A DNA stretch of 61,577 bases from Lewinellaceae bacterium (GCA_020636275.1 JACJYD010000008.1:1-61577), one strand, 5' to 3'; positions 51,197 to 59,564 are shown, counted from the stretch's first letter. Translations and numbers: made by a program. Notes: a model not told the origin generated them from the sequence alone.

Positions 51197-52321
51197 ATGA
51201 TAAACAGGGTTTTGGAGAAACAGATTCGGGACAAACTCTTCCAAGGAAAGGCCATCATCATCACTGGGCCCCGGCAAACGGGCAAAACTACTTTGCTCAA
51301 AAGTATCTTCGGCAAAATGACCGATGTGGTTTGGCTCAATGGTGACGATACAGAGACCCGTATCTTGCTCGAGGATGTGACCACCGCCAAATGGAAACGA
51401 ATCATTGGAAATGCAAAAACGGTCGTGATGGATGAAGCTCAGCGAATCCGCGACATAGGCATTAAGCTCAAGCTCATCACCGATCAATTGCCGGAAGTGC
51501 AACTGGTTGCATCCGGTTCTTCGGCCTTCGAACTGGCCAACCAGATCAATGAACCCCTCACCGGCAGGAAATGGCAGTTTCACCTTTTCCCCCTATCCTA
51601 CGGAGAGATGGAAACCCATAGGGGCTTTTTGGAAGAAACCCGCAGCCTTCCCGACCGTCTGGTCTTTGGCAATTACCCCGAAGTAGTCAATCACCCAGGG
51701 GAGGAACGAGATATTCTGAATCAGTTGGCCGATAGTTTTCTTTACAAAGACATCCTCATGTGGGAACGCATCAAAAAACCCGATAAACTGACCCGATTGC
51801 TCCAAGCGCTCGCCTTTCAACTGGGCAATGAGGTTTCCTTTCATGAATTGGGGCAAATCACTGATCTGGACAACCAAACAGTGGAAAACTACATCTCCTT
51901 GCTCGAACAAACTTTTATCATTTTTCGGCTCCCTCCGCTCAGCCGGAACCTGCGCAAGGAATTGAAGACCAAACGCAAGATCTATTTCTACGACAACGGT
52001 ATCCGGAATGCGCTCATCGCCCAGTATCAACCGCTGGAGATCCGCCAGGACACTGGCGCGCTTTGGGAAAACTGGCTCATCAGCGAACGAAAAAAATGGC
52101 TCCACTACCGGAATGTATACGCCAATACCTTCTTCTGGCGTACACAAGACCAGCAGGAGATCGACTATGTCGAAGAACGGGAAGGCCACTTCTGGGCCTA
52201 TGAAATGAAATGGAACCCTAAAGCCAAAGCCTCCTTCTCCAAGACCTTTACCAGAGCTTACCCCCAGCACCATACCCAGGTGATCCACAGGGATAATTTC
52301 TTTGAATTTCTCGCGCCCTGA
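51197..52321 (+). CDS. AAA ATPase with DUF4143 (ATPase 2)
   Basis: 374 residues. Walker A is 'GPRQTGKTT' (24-32), Walker B 'TVVMDEAQ' and the sensor 'LVASGSSAFEL'. Middle 'FPLSYGEM' and winged-helix 'ISLLEQTFIIFRLPPLSRNL', then DUF4143 'KIYFYDNGIRNALI', 'LWENWLISERKKW'. The C-terminus keeps a PD-(D/E)xK-like pattern, 'QEIDYVEEREGHFWAYEMKW' (D...ExK), which could be a nuclease site. It belongs to a different subgroup from ATPase 1. It is divergent from L-domain copy 2 and convergent with the L-domain pseudogene. Confidence 0.88.
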   Translation: MINRVLEKQIRDKLFQGKAIIITGPRQTGKTTLLKSIFGKMTDVVWLNGDDTETRILLEDVTTAKWKRIIGNAKTVVMDEAQRIRDIGIKLKLITDQLPEVQLVASGSSAFELANQINEPLTGRKWQFHLFPLSYGEMETHRGFLEETRSLPDRLVFGNYPEVVNHPGEERDILNQLADSFLYKDILMWERIKKPDKLTRLLQALAFQLGNEVSFHELGQITDLDNQTVENYISLLEQTFIIFRLPPLSRNLRKELKTKRKIYFYDNGIRNALIAQYQPLEIRQDTGALWENWLISERKKWLHYRNVYANTFFWRTQDQQEIDYVEEREGHFWAYEMKWNPKAKASFSKTFTRAYPQHHTQVIHRDNFFEFLAP

Positions 52322-52377
52322 GTACATTCAGAATTGCTCCGGAGGAATTCTGAATGCATGCGTATTTCCAATAGGCG

Positions 52378-52660
52378 TTATTGTTTGACGATCCGTTTTG
52401 TGATCGAGCACCGTCCATCGTTTAGTTCCATGAGGTACAACCCGATGGGCACGTTCGCGAGTTATACAGCCAATGGTGGTCAAACCTCCCAGTACACATA
52501 AACTCTTCAAGACCTTATTCCCTTTCCCGTCCGCCAGAAAAATGGACCACAGCAATACCCCTATTTCCAAGTTTCCTTCAATAACAGCCAAACTATCTAG
52601 CCCGGCTAGGCTCACAAGGTTATTATTCGCAGCAATAGAAAAGTGCCTGGCCCTATTTTA
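52378..52660 (-). pseudogene. Remnant of a third L-domain/T9SS gene
   Basis: In the minus frame, 'NNLVSLAGLDSLAVIEGNLE' and 'KSLCVLGGLTTIG' are L-domain repeats. They jump out of frame straight into the end of a type A sorting domain, 'LANVPIGLYLMELNDGRCSI' then TKRIVKQ and the stop at 52378. So the N-terminus, most repeats and most of the sorting domain are lost. The 3' flank is the junction element (core at 52356-52367). It is the decayed third copy of the array. Confidence 0.8.
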
Positions 52661-52835
52661 CTTATCTTCTAAATAATGTAAATTTGGTTAAGCTGGAGAA
52701 GGCCTTCCACCGAATGAACCCACCGACTTTAGAGTCTTTCAGATTTAAGAAATAAACCCAAATTGCGTTTTTACAAAGGTTGACAACAATGTCAAGCAAC
52801 CTATAATTGTTCAGCAAAACAGACAATTCCTCAAA

Positions 52836-53399
52836 ATGCTAAATACTAATGAAATGGAAAAAATCGTAAATCCAGTAATCGGAGAAGAAGTTATCTTTCA
52901 TACAACTTCACGGCAAAGCAATGGTGAAAAAACCCTCATGGAAATTACCCTCTCTCCTAAGGGAGGAAATCCATTACATTACCACAAACGCTTTGCAGAA
53001 AAATTTACGGTAATCGATGGAGAATTAAATGTTCAAATTGGAAAGTCGATTCACAAATTAAAAAAAGGAGATACTGCCACAGCAAACATCAAAGACAGAC
53101 ATCGTTTCTTCAACACATCAGGTAAAACAACTAAATTCTATTGTGAACTGACCCCGGCGAGCGAAGGGTTTGAAAATGTTCTACGAATTGGTTTTGGTTT
53201 ATCTCGTGACGGATACGCTGCAAAAAATGGTCTGCCAAAAAGCATAAGACACATGTCGATTATTATGAACATGGGTGAGGGATATTTTGTAGGCATATTT
53301 TCAATATTTGAAAAGATATTCAGACTGGTTGCGAAATCGGGTAAATCAAAAAAAATAGAAAAAGAATTACTTGAAAAATATTGCAGTCAAACATTTTAA
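52836..53399 (+). CDS. Cupin-domain protein
   Basis: 187 residues. One cupin core: 'GNPLHYHKRFAEKFTVIDG' has the HxH-type metal histidines and a following acidic position; 'DTATANIKDRHRFFNTSG' is the second motif with His. The C-terminus has a hydrophobic stretch 'GEGYFVGIFSIFEKIFRLVA'. The gene is clearly more AT-rich than its neighbours, so it was probably acquired recently. The start is ATG 52836 or, six codons later, the next ATG. The enzymatic role is unknown. Confidence 0.75.
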   Translation: MLNTNEMEKIVNPVIGEEVIFHTTSRQSNGEKTLMEITLSPKGGNPLHYHKRFAEKFTVIDGELNVQIGKSIHKLKKGDTATANIKDRHRFFNTSGKTTKFYCELTPASEGFENVLRIGFGLSRDGYAAKNGLPKSIRHMSIIMNMGEGYFVGIFSIFEKIFRLVAKSGKSKKIEKELLEKYCSQTF

Positions 53400-53405
53400 A
53401 GCGGC

Positions 53406-53487
53406 TTAAGTTCTCTGGCAGAATTAATTTATAAACACTGCGGCCGGCGGCCGCAGTGTTTATAAATTAATTCTGCCACACTACTTA
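53406..53487. repeat. Mosaic palindromic repeat, copy 3
   Basis: A perfect 30-bp inverted repeat (53416-53445 with 53449-53478), loop GGC. The left flank TTAAGTTCTCTG and TTAATTTATAAACA match copy 1, but the GC stem CTGCGGCC differs. It lies between converging genes. Confidence 0.92.
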
Positions 53488-53535
53488 ACCTCCTGAAAAT
53501 CTAAAATCCATACTTTGAAAGTATGGCATCCATAA

Positions 53536-55197
53536 TTAATTTTCAGCAAGGTACTGATGCACGAACTTGATAGCCATAGCTCCTTCGCCGACAGCGGAAG
53601 CGACCCTGTTTATCGCCCCTGAGCGGACATCGCCCGCCGCAAAGATCCCGGGAATGTTCGTCTCCAGCAAAAAAGGCTCTCTGGAAAGCTTCCAGCTTTT
53701 CGCCATCTCACTTTGACGAACCAGGTCTCTTCCTGTCAGCAGGTACCCCTGGGGGTCGCGAAGTAAGAACTTTTCAAGCCAATCTGTTGCCGGCTTGGCA
53801 CCGATGAAAACAAATACGGCATCAGCAGGGAATTCCTCCACCTGGCCGTCTTCCAGGTTCTCGATCTTCAGGGTACGGAGGTTTTCCTCTCCGATAACCT
53901 GGCAGATCTGCCGGCGGCCATGGACCTGAATATTGGGAATCTGACCGATCTGGTCAATGAGGTAGGACGACATGCCCGAACTCAGGTCAGGTTTGCGGAT
54001 CAGGATATGCACCTCGCTGGCAAATTGAGAAAGATATACAGCCCCTTGCCCCGCAGAATTCCCACCGCCCACGATATAGACGATCTTATCGCGGCATACC
54101 TGGGCCTCGGTCATGGCTGCTCCGTAGTAGACGCCTGCACCGCCAAGCTGTTCCGACCCTTCTGCCTGTAGCTTTCGATATTCTACTCCGGAGGCGATCA
54201 CAACGGCCCGGCTCAATATCAGGCTTCCGTCGTCGAGGTGGATCTTTTTGTAAGGACCCTCTATTTCTATTCGCGAAACCTCCTTAGGAGAGAGGAACTC
54301 GACCCCGAAACGGGTGGCCTGGGCCAGCGCTCTCCGGGAAAGTTCCGCACCGCTTAACCCTTTAGGGAACCCCAAATAATTTTCAATCCTCGAACTGGTC
54401 CCAGCCTGCCCTCCGGGGGCATGCTTTTCGACAAGGAGGGTTTTAAGCCCTTCGGATCCGCCATAGACTGCCGCAGCCAACCCGGCGGGGCCTGCGCCTA
54501 TGATGACTACATCGTACATATCGGAAAGGGCTTTGGGTTGCATTCCGATTCTTTCCGCAACCTCCGGAATGGAAGGACTAACCAGGAAGTTGCCATCTTC
54601 AAACACAACCAAGGGCAGATCTTTGGGGCTTTTTTGCAGAAGCGCCAACCATTCAACTCCTTTCTCGTCTTCTTTAGCATCTAACCATTGGTAGGGAATC
54701 AGATTGCAGGCCAGAAAGTCCTTTATTTGATGCGACTTGGGAGAATAGGGATATCCAATCACCTTGATTCCCTGAAATTCCGGCAGGTAATTGGCCTGCC
54801 AGTCGTCCAGCAGTTCATTCAGCACCGGGAACATTTTTTCCTGCGGGGGATCCCAGGGTTTCATCAGGTAATAATCCAGTTGCACTTCATTGATGGCTGC
54901 AATGGCTGCGTCCTTGTCCGAATAGGCAGTTAGCAAAACCCGTTTGGCATCTGGGTAAAAAAACTTGGCTTTGTTCAGGAATTCCACTCCACTCATGTTG
55001 GGCATTCGTTGGTCGGACAAAAACAGGGCGACCGTTTCACCCTGTCTCTTCATTTCCTCCAGTATTTCCAGGGCTTTTTCCGGTGAATCCTCATTGATAA
55101 TGCGGTATTCATTTTTATACTCCGACCGAAGGTCTCTCCGAATGGAGCGGAGAACCTGAGGATCATCATCAATGGAAAAAAGGATCGGCTTTTTCAT
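53536..55197 (-). CDS. Receiver domain fused to thioredoxin-reductase-like flavoprotein
   Basis: 553 residues from ATG 55197. Residues 1-125 are a receiver domain ('ILFSIDDDPQVLRSI', phospho-Asp in 'LFLSDQRMPNMSG', Lys in 'YYLMKPW'). About 135-215 is a glutaredoxin-like piece without Cys ('VIGYPYSPKSHQIKDFLA', 'IPYQWLD'). From about 230 it is a TrxR-like FAD/NAD(P)H enzyme: 'VVIIGAGPAGLAAAVYGGSE', 'GGGNSAGQGAVYLS', 'GDVRSGAINRVASA'. The redox pair CxxC of TrxR is replaced ('GVYYGAAMTEA'). It is the last gene of a signalling operon, 28 bases after the kinase gene. The receiver probably gates the flavoprotein. Confidence 0.9.
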   Translation of the reverse strand: MKKPILFSIDDDPQVLRSIRRDLRSEYKNEYRIINEDSPEKALEILEEMKRQGETVALFLSDQRMPNMSGVEFLNKAKFFYPDAKRVLLTAYSDKDAAIAAINEVQLDYYLMKPWDPPQEKMFPVLNELLDDWQANYLPEFQGIKVIGYPYSPKSHQIKDFLACNLIPYQWLDAKEDEKGVEWLALLQKSPKDLPLVVFEDGNFLVSPSIPEVAERIGMQPKALSDMYDVVIIGAGPAGLAAAVYGGSEGLKTLLVEKHAPGGQAGTSSRIENYLGFPKGLSGAELSRRALAQATRFGVEFLSPKEVSRIEIEGPYKKIHLDDGSLILSRAVVIASGVEYRKLQAEGSEQLGGAGVYYGAAMTEAQVCRDKIVYIVGGGNSAGQGAVYLSQFASEVHILIRKPDLSSGMSSYLIDQIGQIPNIQVHGRRQICQVIGEENLRTLKIENLEDGQVEEFPADAVFVFIGAKPATDWLEKFLLRDPQGYLLTGRDLVRQSEMAKSWKLSREPFLLETNIPGIFAAGDVRSGAINRVASAVGEGAMAIKFVHQYLAEN

Positions 55198-55225
55198 CTT
55201 CTTTGGCGGAAGGGTTGGTTTTGGT

Positions 55226-56635
55226 TTATTGATCAGCAGGGAAGATAATTTTAAAAGTTGTATTCCCGGGTACGGATTCAAGGAAAATGGAACCTCTGTG
55301 GCGCTCTATAATGCGTTTGGCGATGTCGAGCCCGAGCCCTGTCCCTTGCCCAATCCCTTTGGTCGTAAAGAAAGGGTCGAAGATCTGATTCTTGATCTCG
55401 GGAGGGACGCCCGGGCCATTATCCTGGATTTCTACGCAAAGGCGCTGAAGCTCTTTGTATGTACGTATGGTCAAAGTGCCTTTTGTTTCCATTGCATCAA
55501 TGGCATTGTCGATGAGGTTGGTCCACACCTGGTTGAGCTCGCCGACATAAGCCTTGATTTTTGGAAGGGGCTGAAAATCTTTCACCACCTGGAGCTGTTT
55601 GGCCTTGATTTTGTGTTTTAACATGGTCAGAGTGCTTTCGATCCCATCTTGCAGCACAACCGGCTCAGTCGAAAGGCTGCGGTCCATATTGGAATATCCT
55701 TTAACGGACTGCACCAATTCAGCAATGCGGTTGGAGGATTCGGCTATTTCCTCGACCAGAATTTCCATGCTTAACGTGCTTTCCATCCACGACAAGATCG
55801 AGTCGAGATATTTGCCCTCCATTAAGGCATAGATCTTTTCCAGCTCTTCAACACCTAGCCCAAAGTCCGTAAAAGTGGAGGCGATATCGTCCGCATTCTT
55901 CACATCATGGTCTTCCAGCCAATCGAGGACCTCGTCTTCAAAATTCTGCCGATCGAGCGCGTTTCGATAGGATGGTCTTGGGGAATTGATCTTTCCGAAC
56001 AGCACTTCATTTACGGCATCGGTTTGTTCGTGCGAGATCCGCATAGTGAGGACCGCTTTAAAGCTTTCGGGCGTTTTGTGGATGATTTGCCTTAGATCGT
56101 GTGCACTTCGGACCATGGCCGAAGCTGGGTTGTTGAGCTCGTGCGCCAGTCCGGCAGAGAGCTTGCCAAGGGCCATCAATTTTTCCGTCTGAAAGCGCAT
56201 CTGGGAAATAGCTCGAATGCGGGTCGACATGAGGGTTACCAGGTTTTGCGTCATTTCATAGCTGATGTTGACCATCTCGGTGAAACAAGATTTGGGGAGT
56301 TCCAGGGTGTAAACCGGTTCAAGGGGGTTTGCCACTCCGACGTGATGGGTCATTCTGGAAAATGGAAGAACGCCTGTAATATAGCCTGCCCCCCAGCGGC
56401 CTACCTCCACAAATTCACCTTTTTGTTCCAACTCCACAATGTATTCTCCCTCCATGATGATCTGCATGTGGTCCACGGGCTCTCCTTTGTCGAAAATGAG
56501 TTCGCCCATGGGGTAAAAGCGATATTCGGAATGGTCGATGAGCCATTGAAGGGCGGAATCTTCAATGTTTTGAAAGGGCTCGAAATACTTCAGTTTTTCG
56601 AGCAGGTTGCTGGGCTTGGATATTATTTCCATCAT
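55226..56635 (-). CDS. Sensor histidine kinase with Crp-like N-terminal domain
   Basis: 469 residues from ATG 56635 ('MMEIISKPSNLL'). Residues about 10-125 are a cyclic-nucleotide-binding-type fold ('YPMGELIFDKGEPVDHMQII', 'EYIVELEQKGEFVEVGRW'). The phosphate-cassette Arg is not evident ('GYITGVLPFSRMTH'), so it may sense something else. The phospho-acceptor is His in 'SAGLAHELNNPASAM'. The ATPase domain has 'QVWTNLIDNAIDAM', 'DNGPGVP', 'FFTTKGIGQGTGLGLDIAK'. It lies between a single receiver gene and the receiver-flavoprotein gene, its likely partners. Confidence 0.93.
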   Translation of the reverse strand: MMEIISKPSNLLEKLKYFEPFQNIEDSALQWLIDHSEYRFYPMGELIFDKGEPVDHMQIIMEGEYIVELEQKGEFVEVGRWGAGYITGVLPFSRMTHHVGVANPLEPVYTLELPKSCFTEMVNISYEMTQNLVTLMSTRIRAISQMRFQTEKLMALGKLSAGLAHELNNPASAMVRSAHDLRQIIHKTPESFKAVLTMRISHEQTDAVNEVLFGKINSPRPSYRNALDRQNFEDEVLDWLEDHDVKNADDIASTFTDFGLGVEELEKIYALMEGKYLDSILSWMESTLSMEILVEEIAESSNRIAELVQSVKGYSNMDRSLSTEPVVLQDGIESTLTMLKHKIKAKQLQVVKDFQPLPKIKAYVGELNQVWTNLIDNAIDAMETKGTLTIRTYKELQRLCVEIQDNGPGVPPEIKNQIFDPFFTTKGIGQGTGLGLDIAKRIIERHRGSIFLESVPGNTTFKIIFPADQ

Positions 56636-56705
56636 AAAGGTTGTGGCAGGGAGTAAACGCCTTATTTGTCCGAAAAGGAGCGGTAGCGACTTTATGGACA
56701 AGCTC

Positions 56706-57101
56706 TTAAAGCGCCCTCAACAACCCTACGATCTCCTCAAACGCCCCATCCTTGTCTTTGATCACATAGGAGACAGCGCCGCTGGCGATGGTCTGCAGGG
56801 CCACGCCGTAGCGTTCCTGGGAGGATAACATGATTACCTGGAGGTGGGGCATTGCCTTATGGATCAACTTCAGGATATCCAGGCCATTCATGGCGTCCGG
56901 CACATTGGAGTCGAGGTAGTAGTCCAAAATGACAGCATCCGGCCCCTGATCCAGGTGCTTCAGGCATTCTTCCCCGGTGCTGAAGGTACTGACGACAAAT
57001 TCACCCTTGCCTCCCAGGTAGTCAGACAGCAGGGAACTGAACATTTGGTCGTCATCTACGACGAATATTTTCTTTTTTTGATCAGTCATCATGTTATCCA
57101 T
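56706..57101 (-). CDS. Single-domain response regulator
   Basis: 131 residues. It is a lone receiver domain with acidic pocket 'FVVDDDQMFSSLL', phospho-Asp in 'DAVILDYYLDSN', Thr/Ser in 'VIMLSSQERYG' and Lys in 'YVIKDKDGA'. There is no output domain, so it acts by protein contacts or as a phosphate relay between the hybrid kinase upstream and the kinase downstream. It lies 48 bases after the hybrid kinase gene. Confidence 0.95.
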   Translation of the reverse strand: MDNMMTDQKKKIFVVDDDQMFSSLLSDYLGGKGEFVVSTFSTGEECLKHLDQGPDAVILDYYLDSNVPDAMNGLDILKLIHKAMPHLQVIMLSSQERYGVALQTIASGAVSYVIKDKDGAFEEIVGLLRAL

Positions 57102-57149
57102 TATTAGTTATAAAGGTATAAAATAGTGCCGAGCCAAGAGGGGCGCCCC

Positions 57150-59153
57150 TCACTTACTCATTTTATTTACCGATTCTCTTAATCCTTCCAGCAAGACCTC
57201 GACCAATAGAGGAACACCCTCCTCATCTTGTCTATCCAAAATGGCCTTTTCTATGGTTTCAGCCTGTTGGGCGAGGTCTTCCAACCCGAACATACGGAAG
57301 TTCGGTTTGAGGGTGTGCACCACTTTTCGGATTTCTTCCCTGTCATTTCCGGGCAGTGCTTTTTGGAGGCGGGTGATCCCCATCTGGGCGGAATCGATGT
57401 ATAGGTTCAGGTATCTTTGTATGCGTTCCGGGTTTCCCCCCGCCAGCTCTTCAATGAAAGGACTGGGGGCAACCGGCTGCGATGGTTCCGGATACAATGC
57501 TGCATACAGGGCATTGATCATTTCTTCTTCTTTAAAGGGCTTGGGTATACAACCGTTCATGCCATGCTGGAGACATCGTTGTACTTCCTTGGTGGTCACA
57601 GAGGCGGTAAAGGCAATTACAGGCGTTTGACATTTAGGTTGGGGCAATTGCCGGATCAAGGTGGTAGCTTCCAGCCCGTCCATTTCCGGCATGGTTACGT
57701 CCATCAGAATGACGTCAAAAGTTTGATCGCGGGCCAGGTCGACAGCTTCTTTCCCATTGAGTGCGGTGACGATGGTCACTTCGGGCAGGAGCAATTGGAG
57801 CATCTCTTCGGCGACCATTTGGTTGAGTAGGTTGTCCTCAGCCAACAGAATGCGCAACCCGCGGAGGGATTGGTGGGGGTCTATCGCGTTTTGGGGAGCT
57901 TCAACAGATCCTGTAGCTCCAGGTTCGAAGGCGATGTCGAACCAAAATCTGGAGCCTTCGCCTGGTTTGCTGGCCACCTTCAGTGTGCCGCCGAAAAGGC
58001 GAACCAGTTCATTGGAGATGGAAAGTCCAAGCCCGGTACCTCCATATTTCCGGGTGGTTGAGCTGGTCGCTTGCCGGAAATTTTCAAACACGAATTGGAG
58101 TTGCTCTTCCGACATGCCAATCCCGGAGTCTTCCACTTCGAAATGGATCCGGCAGGATTGGCCGTGCATTTCGAGAAGTTCTGCTTTCATACCGACGTGC
58201 CCTTTTTCGGTAAACCGGACAGCATTGGAAGTCAGGTTGAGCACTATCTGTTTGAGGCGGACCGGATCGCCGTTCAGTGTCTCCGGAATTCGGGGATCGC
58301 AATGAATGTTTAGGACCAGGCCTTTCTCTTCGGTTTGAAACGAGAGCAGGGAGCGAACCTGCTCGAAGATGTGGGCAACATGAAGGTCGGTACGTTCCAG
58401 TTCCAGTTTGCCCGCCTGGATCTTGGAGATGTCGAGAATGTCGTTGAGGATGATCAGCAGGGAATCCGCGGCTTCCCGGATATGGTGGAGGTATTTGAGT
58501 TGATCCTCACGGGGGTTTTTATGCAGCAGGATGTTCGTCAGTCCTGTCACCGCATTCATGGGGGTCCGGATCTCGTGGCTCATATTGGCCAGGAATTGCT
58601 GTTCGGCACGCTCGCTTTGTTCGGCGCGCAAACGTTGGCGATCGGCTTCTTCTTTTTGGCGTTGGAGTTCCGCTGTGCGTTGTTCGACCAGAATGGTCAA
58701 TTCTTCTTCTCTTTGCCGCAAATGCTTCAGGGTCTGTTCGGTTTGCCGCCGGAGGGAGGAGGCGAGTTGGATCACAATCCGCTGCATGACGTTGGGATGC
58801 TCACCCAATACGCCGAAGAAGACATCCCTGTCGATGCGGGCGACCAACAGCGGTTCGTTAGCGCTGATGGACATGGAGCGTGGGCTGTCGTCGAGCAAGG
58901 CGACTTCGCCAAAACACTGACCTGTACTCAATTTGGCAACCGTATAATCCTCGTCGTGTACTCTGGCGGTCCCTTTCAAGATGAGGTAGAGCGAAGCGCC
59001 CGGGTCGTTCTTGAGAAAAACGGCTTCATCCGGATAGAATTTTTCGATACGGCTTTGGCTAGCCAGATTCAGCAGCATCTCCTCCGGCACGGATTGAAAC
59101 AGGTCCATCTGGCTTAATTTTTCCGCGAGGGTTTCGGGAGATATCTGCTGCAT
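57150..59153 (-). CDS. Hybrid histidine kinase: cNMP-binding, HisKA, ATPase, receiver, Hpt
   Basis: 667 residues. Residues about 10-130 form a cyclic-nucleotide-binding domain with a full phosphate-binding cassette 'FGEVALLDDSPRSMSI' (Glu and Arg present), so cAMP/cGMP binding is plausible. A coiled coil (about 135-185) leads to the kinase: His in 'FLANMSHEIRTPMNAVTG', N-box 'LKQIVLNLTSNAVRFTE', G-boxes 'VEDSGIGM' and 'GGTGLGLSIS'. Receiver domain at about 430-550 ('LLAEDNLLNQ', 'DVILMDVTMPEMDG', 'PKPFKEEE'). Hpt at the end: His in 'VVHTLKPNFRMFG'. It heads a four-gene operon. Confidence 0.95.
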   Translation of the reverse strand: MQQISPETLAEKLSQMDLFQSVPEEMLLNLASQSRIEKFYPDEAVFLKNDPGASLYLILKGTARVHDEDYTVAKLSTGQCFGEVALLDDSPRSMSISANEPLLVARIDRDVFFGVLGEHPNVMQRIVIQLASSLRRQTEQTLKHLRQREEELTILVEQRTAELQRQKEEADRQRLRAEQSERAEQQFLANMSHEIRTPMNAVTGLTNILLHKNPREDQLKYLHHIREAADSLLIILNDILDISKIQAGKLELERTDLHVAHIFEQVRSLLSFQTEEKGLVLNIHCDPRIPETLNGDPVRLKQIVLNLTSNAVRFTEKGHVGMKAELLEMHGQSCRIHFEVEDSGIGMSEEQLQFVFENFRQATSSTTRKYGGTGLGLSISNELVRLFGGTLKVASKPGEGSRFWFDIAFEPGATGSVEAPQNAIDPHQSLRGLRILLAEDNLLNQMVAEEMLQLLLPEVTIVTALNGKEAVDLARDQTFDVILMDVTMPEMDGLEATTLIRQLPQPKCQTPVIAFTASVTTKEVQRCLQHGMNGCIPKPFKEEEMINALYAALYPEPSQPVAPSPFIEELAGGNPERIQRYLNLYIDSAQMGITRLQKALPGNDREEIRKVVHTLKPNFRMFGLEDLAQQAETIEKAILDRQDEEGVPLLVEVLLEGLRESVNKMSK

Positions 59154-59435
59154 ATTGGGGTTTTAACAAATTTAAGAAAAATCTGGATGGGTTGTCTTTT
59201 GAAAATCGCGGCTTAGGTTGACAACTTTTGGATAGTCTGTCCATTAGCATCGTTGATACTGCCCCTAAACCCAAACCTTGGAATACTACCTGTCAAACGT
59301 AGCGACCGTCGCGTCGTTGCGGTAAAAAAAATATCGCCCATGACGAGAATTTCACCCCTCGCGCCTTCCCTTCAAACCCACCCCTCAACCCCCTCATAGT
59401 CAACCAAAAAGAAAAAAGTCGGACGGCCACGCCTG

Positions 59436-59481
59436 AAAAAGTCGAACCCATTGGATTCTCCAAATGCGTTCGACTTTTTTT
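59436..59481 (+). terminator. Orphan nested hairpin terminator in a divergent gap
   Basis: AAAAAGTCGAAC (59436-59447) pairs exactly with 59468-59479, and an inner TTGG/CCAA stem sits in the loop. On the plus strand it ends in a T run. It is 84 bases before the gene at 59565 and has no plus-strand gene before it. An attenuator or a small RNA end is possible. The rest of 59154-59564 has no gene I can support. Confidence 0.6.
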
Positions 59482-59564
59482 ATTCGGTCGATTTCAACCC
59501 CCGGATGAAGCCATCTTGCGGTATCAATCGGAATCAACCAATTATTAAACGAAAATTCCTCATC

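Noticed and set aside
1394..53487. CRISPR array made of the palindromic repeats
   Set aside because: Copies are single, tens of kilobases apart, and have no spacers or cas genes.
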